From: DUMJ01 sp964655195
GTDB lineage: Bacteria > DUMJ01
Length of the DNA: 27,958 bases
Reading direction: 5' to 3'
Assembly (NCBI GenBank): GCA_964655195.1
Contig: CAZZLK010000116.1
Coordinates: 1 to 27,958, forward strand
Shown here: positions 1 to 5,292 of the stretch, piece after piece
Numbering within the stretch: position 1 is the first letter of the stretch
Layout of the letters: every line of letters begins with the position of its first letter
Program-made: the position numbers and the translations under genes
The notes under the pieces: generated by a model
Told to the model about the DNA's origin: nothing
The model's input: only the letters and a program-made list of their open reading frames with translations
Databases searched by the model: none

Positions 1-690
1 AGGTTAGCTACAAACTCTTTCTCCCAGCCTTCCACCCTGGCGACCACCCGGGGTTTCAATCCCTTATAGGTTAGCTACAAACGTATGATAGTGATAGGGA
101 AGGGAAACGCAGAGAAGTAGTTTCAATCCCTTATAGGTTAGCTACAAACCATGGTATATTTAACTAATGCATTCTCGCTTCAGATGCGTTTCAATCCCTT
201 ATAGGTTAGCTACAAACTAGCTTCATTAGCGACATAACGTTTATCAAGGAAACGTTTCAATCCCTTATAGGTTAGCTACAAACTTCCATACCTCCCTTCC
301 ATACCGTGCTCCTATAGACGTGTTTCAATCCCTTATAGGTTAGCTACAAACTAGACAGTAATTTTTGAAGCCAGTCTTTCTTTCTCCTGTTTCAATCCCT
401 TATAGGTTAGCTACAAACTGCAAACAGCTAAGAGACAGGTTTGAGAATCTTCTGAAGTTTCAATCCCTTATAGGTTAGCTACAAACCAATTCAGAAGTCG
501 GCCCGTTTAACTTAACCTCATATGTTTCAATCCCTTATAGGTTAGCTACAAACTACCAATATTCTACCACGACCAGCATACCCTGTCAAGGTTTCAATCC
601 CTTATAGGTTAGCTACAAACTTTACCGTGGGGGCAAACGATATGTAGCCCCCGTTTTCGTGTTTCAATCCCTTATAGGTTAGCTACAAAT
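1..690 (-). CRISPR. Type I-B CRISPR array, 10 spacers, cut by the left window edge
   Basis: Ten full 30-bp repeats start at 53, 120, 188, 254, 322, 389, 457, 524, 591 and 661; positions 1-15 are the last half of an eleventh. On the + strand the repeat begins GTTTCAATCCCTTATAGG and ends GCTACAAAC. All full copies are identical except the one at 661-690, whose last base is T instead of C. Spacers are 36-40 nt (mostly 37-38) and all differ. Read on the minus strand the repeat ends in ATTGAAAC, the usual 5' handle of I-B and III crRNAs, so the crRNA-sense strand is minus and the leader lies to the right. The leftward promoter at 759-787 agrees. The variant repeat is then the leader-proximal one. 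Neighbouring Cas6 is the expected processing enzyme. Confidence 0.98.
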
Positions 691-712
691 TCATTTTGTT
701 CCCATAAAATCT

Positions 713-738
713 GGGTCCTTAAATTTATAGTTGGACCC
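713..738 (-). other. Hairpin in the leader transcript
   Basis: GGGTCC (713-718) and GGACCC (733-738) can form a 6-bp stem with a 14-nt loop. It falls between the predicted transcription start (about 752) and the first repeat (690). It may be structural in the pre-crRNA leader or in leader DNA; the function is not shown. Confidence 0.4.
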
Positions 739-758
739 TACGCTACAATTTTGAGAAT

Positions 759-787
759 ATTATACTCCCAACTTTTATGTTTGTAAA
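759..787 (-). promoter_or_regulatory. CRISPR array promoter
   Basis: Minus strand: -35 TTTACA (787-782), a 17-bp spacer, then -10 TATAAT (764-759). Transcription would start near 752 and enter the first repeat about 60 nt later. This is one of the best promoter matches in the window and supports leftward transcription of the array. Confidence 0.8.
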
Positions 788-810
788 GGGGTATGTGGAC
801 GATTTTGAAT

Positions 811-858
811 TTTCAGTCGATCCCCAGCACTTTTTGCACTATTACACATCGACTGAAA
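811..858. repeat. 11-bp inverted repeat in the CRISPR leader
   Basis: TTTCAGTCGAT (811-821) and its exact complement ATCGACTGAAA (848-858) are separated by 26 bp. The element lies upstream of the array promoter and about 120-170 bp from the first repeat. It could bind a regulator or the adaptation machinery. Confidence 0.6.
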
Positions 859-1043
859 TTTAGTTAGATGTTTGAGTCTTGCTTAAGCTAAAACTCTTTA
901 TATATTATCTCTTACTTTTGGCTATATTTCTATGGTATTTAGTATAATTGGAAGAAAGTTTAGTGACTGGTCGAAGGACATAATATGACCCTGATTTTTA
1001 TATAATTAGGAGTAAGTAAACCCTTAGGAGATAGGAGGATCTT

Positions 1044-1865
1044 ATGGGTATATGTAGATTTTGTGGGAAGTCAGCAGGCTTTTTAAGAAAAGAGCATAAG
1101 GAGTGTAAAGAAAAGCACAATCAAGGGGTATTTTTAATAAGGGCTATGATCTCTTCTTCTCTAAAAGAAGACGTAGAAAAAGAGGACATATTGAGAATTG
1201 CTAGCGATAGTTTCATCGATGAAACAGAATTAAAAGATATAATATTTGATGCTTGGGAGGAGATTTTAGATAACGTTTTATCAGATAATATAGTAACAGA
1301 GGATGAGGAGAATAGACTTAAAGATATTTTATTTAAGTTTGGTTTTAGTGTAGAAGAGCTAAGTTCTAAACCTTCGTATCTGAAATTAATAAAGAGCCTT
1401 GTTTTGAGAGACATATTAGAAGGGAAGATCCCTAGCAGATTAAAGATAGATAGCCCTCTTCCCTTTAATTTTTTAAAGGGGGAGACGATAGTCTGGGTAT
1501 TTAGCAATGTAAAATATTATCAGACCCGAATATATAGACACTATACAGGAGGCTCCCATGGTGTCAGTGTTCGTATTATGAAGGGAGTATATTACAGGGT
1601 TGGGGGATTTAGGGGATATCCTGTTGAAGAGGCAAAGCTTACACTAATTGATCAGGGTATCCTCTGCGTTACTGATAAAAATATATATTTTGGAGGAAAG
1701 GTAAAGACTTTTAGGATACCCTACAACAAGATTGTTTCTTTTACTCCTTATTCTGATGGTATAGGAATACAGAGGGACTCAGCAAATGCTAAACCTGAAA
1801 TTTTCTTAACAGATGATGGATGGTTTACTTATAATCTTCTGGTAAATTTAGCAAATAAGCTATAG
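1044..1865 (+). CDS. Zinc-finger / helical / PH-like domain protein of unknown function
   Basis: 273 residues in three parts. The N-terminus has a short zinc-binding motif (C4, C7, H18, C21, with H25 as an alternative ligand). Residues about 30-115 are charged and helical. The C-terminal half (about 140-273) is beta-rich, with segments such as KGVYYRVGGFRG, VTDKNIYFGG and PYSDGIGIQRD that look like a bacterial PH/GRAM-type fold. I recognise the C-terminal pattern as a widespread conserved hypothetical family but know no function for it. There is no signal peptide or membrane segment, so it is probably cytoplasmic. The start is supported by AGGAGG 5 nt upstream. It points away from the CRISPR leader and towards the HepT gene, between the array and the cas/toxin genes. 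A defence role is possible only by position. Confidence 0.75.
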   Translation: MGICRFCGKSAGFLRKEHKECKEKHNQGVFLIRAMISSSLKEDVEKEDILRIASDSFIDETELKDIIFDAWEEILDNVLSDNIVTEDEENRLKDILFKFGFSVEELSSKPSYLKLIKSLVLRDILEGKIPSRLKIDSPLPFNFLKGETIVWVFSNVKYYQTRIYRHYTGGSHGVSVRIMKGVYYRVGGFRGYPVEEAKLTLIDQGILCVTDKNIYFGGKVKTFRIPYNKIVSFTPYSDGIGIQRDSANAKPEIFLTDDGWFTYNLLVNLANKL

Positions 1866-1866
1866 C

Positions 1867-1879
1867 GACTGTTGCAGTC
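1867..1879. other. Small hairpin between convergent genes
   Basis: GACTG-TTG-CAGTC forms a 5-bp stem with a 3-nt loop, just after the stop of the rightward gene and just beyond the end of hepT. No T-tract follows on either strand, so it is at best a weak terminator. Confidence 0.25.
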
Positions 1880-1893
1880 TTGGCTGATAAATT

Positions 1894-2322
1894 CTAATCT
1901 CTAGTTATTAATTTCTCTACAAAATTTATAAACCTTTCGATATCCAAAAGGTTATTTTTCAAAATTTTATAGACTTCTCTATCATTCACTTCCTGATAAA
2001 AGTGAACAAGACGATTTCTAAACCTTGCCATTCTTTTATAGGTTTCAGCTTCATCTTTGGATATTAAACCAGACTTGCCCAGGATTTCAAAAGTATCCGA
2101 AAAGGTCTTGGGGATACCTAATTTCCTTCTAGCTATTATATGGTTGGAAATATCTATGATAGCTTCAATTACTTTGACAAGATTATATTTCGCAGAGTCG
2201 TAATTTTTAAAATCTTCTATAAACTCATCCTCACTAAGCTCAGAGAGAATCACTAATTTAGAAAGTGTATCCTGGATTACTTGTAATTTGTCCAGAATCT
2301 TTTTCTTATCTATTTCTATCAT
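1894..2322 (-). CDS. hepT: HepT-like HEPN toxin (DUF86), partner of MntA
   Basis: 142-residue all-helical protein with the HepT signature RX4HXY: R102, H107 and Y109 in RNRLVHFY. In this family the Arg and His form an RNase active site, and the Tyr is the residue modified by the MntA antitoxin (poly-AMPylation). The gene overlaps the upstream nucleotidyltransferase gene by 17 nt, the usual arrangement of the MntA-HepT toxin-antitoxin system. It is the last gene of the leftward cas transcript region. The motif and partner make the family call firm; actual toxicity and target are inferred. Confidence 0.88.
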   Translation of the reverse strand: MIEIDKKKILDKLQVIQDTLSKLVILSELSEDEFIEDFKNYDSAKYNLVKVIEAIIDISNHIIARRKLGIPKTFSDTFEILGKSGLISKDEAETYKRMARFRNRLVHFYQEVNDREVYKILKNNLLDIERFINFVEKLITRD

Positions 2323-2731
2323 TTTCTATCCCTTTTAGAAAATCTTCGTAGAACCCTCTAAGAACAGGTTCATAATCAGCATATCGATCAAAAACTTTCT
2401 CTTTGAATTCGGCAAGAAGAATTTCGTCCCTACAGTATATAATCTCACCCTCAGAGAGCACTTCTATTTGAAAATCGACAGAAGCTCTATTAAGTACTAT
2501 TACATCAATGTCATCTCTTTTGAAGATTTCTGAAATTTTTACTTCAAAATCAATCTCCTCTTCTATTTTAGGAATAAATCCATATAACACTGCAAAGTCT
2601 ATATCACTTAAAGGGGTCTGCTCAGAAGTGCCATAAGAACCAAATATGTAAAGAGCAATAATCTCTTCTCTACTCTGGCAAAGCTCTTTTACCTTTTTTA
2701 TTTCCTCTTCAATATTCTCGAGATTTCGCAT
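2306..2731 (-). CDS. mntA: MntA-like nucleotidyltransferase antitoxin
   Basis: 141 residues, minimal nucleotidyltransferase fold. The GSX10DXD motif is complete: G31-S32, D43 and D45, with D76 (DDIDVIVLN) as the likely third metal ligand. MntA enzymes inactivate HepT by attaching AMP to its Tyr. The gene starts 26 nt after cas2 ends and overlaps hepT. Upstream is a purine-rich AGGGGG about 14 nt from ATG, a poorly spaced Shine-Dalgarno, so translation may depend on read-through from cas2. Confident for the fold; the antitoxin role is inferred from the partner. Confidence 0.87.
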   Translation of the reverse strand: MRNLENIEEEIKKVKELCQSREEIIALYIFGSYGTSEQTPLSDIDFAVLYGFIPKIEEEIDFEVKISEIFKRDDIDVIVLNRASVDFQIEVLSEGEIIYCRDEILLAEFKEKVFDRYADYEPVLRGFYEDFLKGIENDRNR

Positions 2732-2757
2732 AATCTATATTTCAGCCCCCTAAAGCT

Positions 2758-3021
2758 CTATAAAAATCTCTGAAAGCCACCCTTGCTTATCCCCATTATC
2801 TCCCTTGCAGTATACTTTGTGGTTCTCATAATATAAAAGATTACTGAATCTTCTTCTGGATTGATTGTGTTCATAAGTTCCATCTTTAATTTTTCAAACT
2901 TTGCCTCGGTTATCTCTCCCTCCAGCACAGAATTCTGAACCCATTCCAGATATTTTCTGCCAATCTTTAAGACCTTATTAACCCTCTCCTCATTAATATC
3001 ATATACCATAATGAGATACAT
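2758..3021 (-). CDS. cas2: Cas2, CRISPR adaptation protein
   Basis: 87 residues, the normal Cas2 length. It opens MYLIMVYDINEERVNKV, with the conserved metal-site Asp (D8) after the first beta strand, and has the ferredoxin-like Cas2 pattern throughout. Cas2 dimers bridge two Cas1 dimers in the spacer integrase. There is no good Shine-Dalgarno; the 20 nt before ATG continue a relic of the cas1 3' end (3031-3070). This suggests that cas2 was once translationally coupled to cas1, 19 nt upstream. It is now separated from cas1 by an MNT-HEPN pair. Confidence 0.95.
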   Translation of the reverse strand: MYLIMVYDINEERVNKVLKIGRKYLEWVQNSVLEGEITEAKFEKLKMELMNTINPEEDSVIFYIMRTTKYTAREIMGISKGGFQRFL

Positions 3022-3030
3022 TTACTATAA

Positions 3031-3070
3031 ATTATACCAGTCACCATTCAGAAATTGAAGAACCTTATTC
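3031..3070 (-). repeat. Relic copy of the cas1 3' end (direct repeat A)
   Basis: Aligned on the minus strand with 3793-3832, 33 of 40 bases match, and the last 20 bases differ at one. The relic still reads ISEW-stop in the frame where Cas1 ends VSEW-stop. It begins inside the last codons of the HEPN gene and runs to within 10 nt of the cas2 ATG. With copy B it flanks the MNT-HEPN pair. Confidence 0.9.
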
Positions 3071-3445
3071 CGGGTTAAAATATCTTCTTATGAGTTCTCT
3101 AATTTTTCTAGTTATTTGTAAACTTTCTATGGCTTCATCTTCTAATACTTCTGAACCGGGATAGCGGACATTGACAGCATATACAGATAATTTTATTAAG
3201 TTATCCCTATAGAGCTTAAGTTCAGGTAAAAATTCTTCACACTTCTGGAGCAATATATCAAGATCGTGAGTTTTTTCAGGCTCTATATTATTCTCCTGTA
3301 GGATTGCTTTCATATATTTCTCTATACATTGCTGAGAATGGAAACAAACAGCCTCTGGTACTGAGGGAACTAATTCCATCTCCCTGACAGCAACAAGATA
3401 ATCCTTCTCTGCTCTATTTATCCATTCTTCTGTTAACTGCTTCAT
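3065..3445 (-). CDS. HEPN-domain protein, partner of the MNT protein
   Basis: 126 residues, all-helical HEPN domain of the Pfam 'HEPN' type. It shows the usual helix with CFHSQQCIEKYMKAIL (about 34-49), then THDLDILL (59-66) and NVRYPG (92-97). The classical RX4-6H RNase motif is not evident: R94 is not followed by a His in range. It may therefore be a binding or assembly subunit rather than an RNase, as suggested for some of these minimal pairs. It overlaps the nucleotidyltransferase gene by ATGA. It sits between cas1 and cas2, which is unusual. Confidence 0.85.
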   Translation of the reverse strand: MKQLTEEWINRAEKDYLVAVREMELVPSVPEAVCFHSQQCIEKYMKAILQENNIEPEKTHDLDILLQKCEEFLPELKLYRDNLIKLSVYAVNVRYPGSEVLEDEAIESLQITRKIRELIRRYFNPE

Positions 3446-3762
3446 AAGATGATTCCCTCTTCTATGGCTTTTTTTATAAAAAAGTCACCCAGCTTAAGCC
3501 TTTCTTCTATCTCTTTGGGGGTCTTTACCAGGATATCTATCGGAATTGATGTTTTTAACTCTCTTCTAATCAGAAACGCCTGTTCTTTAACTGAAAGATT
3601 AGTATTCATTATTATAAGAAGATCCACATCACTATTTTCTCTTGGTGTCCCATACGCGTAAGAGCCGAAAAGTATTATCTTTTCTGGATTGAATTTCCTT
3701 CTTATTTCTTCTGCCAGGGTAAGTATTTCTTTATTAATATATCTCTGACTTTTTTTTGACAT
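3442..3762 (-). CDS. Minimal nucleotidyltransferase (MNT), partner of HEPN
   Basis: 106 residues, close to the smallest size for this fold. The catalytic motif is intact: G33-S34, ten residues, then D45 and D47 (GSYAYGTPRENSDVDLLI), with D76 (PIDILVK) as third acidic ligand. The start has an AAAGGAGT Shine-Dalgarno 7-8 nt upstream. It is paired by ATGA overlap with a HEPN gene. Such MNT-HEPN pairs are widespread in thermophiles and archaea and are thought to be toxin-antitoxin or nucleotide-modifying modules. It is only 30% or so similar by eye to the MntA at 2306-2731, so the two pairs are not a recent duplication. Confidence 0.87.
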   Translation of the reverse strand: MSKKSQRYINKEILTLAEEIRRKFNPEKIILFGSYAYGTPRENSDVDLLIIMNTNLSVKEQAFLIRRELKTSIPIDILVKTPKEIEERLKLGDFFIKKAIEEGIIL

Positions 3763-3792
3763 AGCTTAAACTCCTTTTGGTTTTCTTCTTTT

Positions 3793-3832
3793 ATTATACC
3801 AGTTACCATTCAGAAACTAAAGGTTCATATTC
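3793..3832 (-). repeat. Functional cas1 3' end (direct repeat B) with possible MNT promoter
   Basis: This is the parent copy of the repeat at 3031-3070 and contains the true last codons and stop of cas1. It ends in TGGTATAAT, an extended -10 element (TATAAT at 3798-3793). A start near 3786 would leave a leader of about 24 nt carrying the MNT Shine-Dalgarno. The pair could thus be transcribed apart from cas1. The -35 region (TTTAGT) is poor. Confidence 0.6.
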
Positions 3833-4798
3833 TTCGTCCCCTATGAGATGTTTTTCTAGCTTGTATAGTTCGAGTCTGATTAATCTCCTGTATGAGACCT
3901 CTCTTCCTATCTTCTTGTAGTTTACCGTAGTCTTTAATTTCTCCTCTAACTTTTCTATAAAAACCTTTCTCCCTGATTCCTTAAGATAGATCCCTCCAAG
4001 TTTCTCCTCAAAATCCTCTAGGCTTATCATATTCTTGTTAAGTATATAAAAAATTACCCTATCCACTATGATAGGTTTGAATACCTCTGCTATGTCCAGG
4101 TTTAGGGAGAATCTTCTAAAATTAGTGGTATGGAGGAAACCTATCCTTGGATCCAGGTGGGTTTTGTAGATTTCAGATAAGATGTAGGTATATAGTAATG
4201 AGTTGCCAAAACTTATCAGGGCATTCAGTCTATTTTCAGGTGGTCTTTTGGTCCTCTTATCCATTTCAAAGTCTTCGCTGTTAATTATTTGATTGAATGA
4301 TGAATAATACACGTCTCTTATATTACCCTCTATAGCCATTAAACTTTCTATATCTTCTTGCTCATCTAACAGCTGAGCTAATTCTTCAATCTTATCTACG
4401 TAAGAAGATAGCTCTACCCCTCTATTCAAATAATAGTTTAATACCTTACTTAAATTTCTTATGGCTCCAGATACAAATTTATGTGCAAGTACGAACCTCT
4501 TTTGAGGGTCCAGGTAATGTTCTGCCTGTTTAAGAATCATATATCCGGAGTTGTAATGTTCTCTTGGATAGTAGCTTCCAACGTAATATCCGTAGTAGTT
4601 ATAGAAGTGCAGGATTACTTCATTTTGAGTAAAGAATTCTAGAATCTCTTTATTCAGGGTAACCTCTCCAAACAGGTGTATGTCTCTTGTGTTTTCTATC
4701 GGTATATATTTGTAGTCCCCTTTATCATTCTCAAAGTATATGGTATTTTGTTTTCTCTTTATCTCTCCATTAGAGAAGATATAGATGCTTTCACTCAT
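3803..4798 (-). CDS. cas1: Cas1, CRISPR integrase
   Basis: 331 residues from the ATG at 4798, chosen because it overlaps the cas4 stop as ATGA; the reading frame extends three codons to a TTG (4807), which has no support. Cas1 inserts new spacers together with Cas2, and in I-B with Cas4. The N-terminal beta domain (1-80) is followed by the helical catalytic domain with the expected metal-binding residues E157 (AIEGNIR), H223 (FLHTTNFRR) and E238 (DIAEVFKP). The C-terminus ends PLVSEW; a degraded copy of this end lies before cas2. Gene order cas3-cas4-cas1 is typical of I-B. Confidence 0.96.
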   Translation of the reverse strand: MSESIYIFSNGEIKRKQNTIYFENDKGDYKYIPIENTRDIHLFGEVTLNKEILEFFTQNEVILHFYNYYGYYVGSYYPREHYNSGYMILKQAEHYLDPQKRFVLAHKFVSGAIRNLSKVLNYYLNRGVELSSYVDKIEELAQLLDEQEDIESLMAIEGNIRDVYYSSFNQIINSEDFEMDKRTKRPPENRLNALISFGNSLLYTYILSEIYKTHLDPRIGFLHTTNFRRFSLNLDIAEVFKPIIVDRVIFYILNKNMISLEDFEEKLGGIYLKESGRKVFIEKLEEKLKTTVNYKKIGREVSYRRLIRLELYKLEKHLIGDEEYEPLVSEW

Positions 4799-5292
4799 GA
4801 CCAGCAAAACTCCCTGTAAGCACAGTTAGTACAGTATTTAATCTTTTGTACAGGGGGAGGAATAGGGTTCTGGATAATAGATTCGATCTCTTTAAATGCC
4901 TCTTTAAGTCTTTCTTCCAATTCAGCATCTAGTTCCATTGATATTCTTTTCCTCTCTTTCGGGAATAGAAGGACCCCCTTCGCTATTATTCCGTTCTCTT
5001 TTAGCCTATACAGATAAAAGGCAAGCTGAAGCTTTGCACTTTCCTCGGCTCTCGAGGTCTTCTTTATTTCTCCTATCAGTAGACTTTCATCTTTCACCTT
5101 AATGAGGTCTATCACCATATCTTCAAGTTCTATCTTTTTCCGATCTCTATCATAAGTCTCAGTATCGATTAGTCGCCCTATCTCTATGAATGGATGCTCC
5201 TGATCTGGAATTATCTGCCTCGACATAAGCCAACATTGCCTGTGACATATTGAGTAGCTCTGAACTATAGTACCAGTAATGTGGACTACCAT
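4795..5292 (-). CDS. cas4: Cas4, RecB-like nuclease of spacer processing
   Basis: 165 residues, normal for Cas4. N-terminal cysteines (C16, C20 in SICHRQCW) and the C-terminal triplet C154, C157 and C163 (CTNCAYREFCW) supply the Fe-S cluster ligands. The RecB-type nuclease core is seen in the acidic VIDLIKVKDE strand and the GEIKKT motif (about 74-79). Cas4 trims prespacers and fixes PAM orientation before Cas1-Cas2 integration. It overlaps cas3 by 7 nt and cas1 by 4 nt. The nearest Shine-Dalgarno-like GGGAG is 13 nt from ATG, so initiation probably relies on coupling to cas3. Confidence 0.95.
   Translation of the reverse strand: MVVHITGTIVQSYSICHRQCWLMSRQIIPDQEHPFIEIGRLIDTETYDRDRKKIELEDMVIDLIKVKDESLLIGEIKKTSRAEESAKLQLAFYLYRLKENGIIAKGVLLFPKERKRISMELDAELEERLKEAFKEIESIIQNPIPPPVQKIKYCTNCAYREFCWS

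Larger units (their letters stand above)
691..1043 (-). promoter_or_regulatory. CRISPR leader and divergent intergenic region
   Basis: These 353 bases hold no gene. They are AT-rich and separate the array (leftward) from the zinc-finger/PH-like gene (rightward). On the minus strand they contain a sigma-70-like promoter (759-787), a small hairpin between it and the first repeat (713-738) and an 11-bp inverted repeat (811-858), as expected for a leader that both transcribes the array and guides spacer integration. The half nearest the gene (about 860-1043) has only weak rightward promoter candidates: TATAAT at 943-948, with TTGGCT 19 bp upstream, and TATAAT at 1001-1006 with no clear -35. Where the leader ends cannot be fixed from sequence. 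Confidence 0.8.

Noticed and set aside
1..690. Self-targeting spacers against genes in this window
   Set aside because: No spacer was seen by eye to match the rest of the window; a proper search was not possible.
740..749. GCTACAA in the leader, like the end of the repeat, as a possible degenerate repeat
   Set aside because: Only 7 bases match and the rest of the repeat is absent.
1121..1507. 128-codon open frame antisense to the zinc-finger/PH-like gene
   Set aside because: Ser-rich low-complexity translation typical of antisense of a Lys/Glu-rich gene; no ribosome site.
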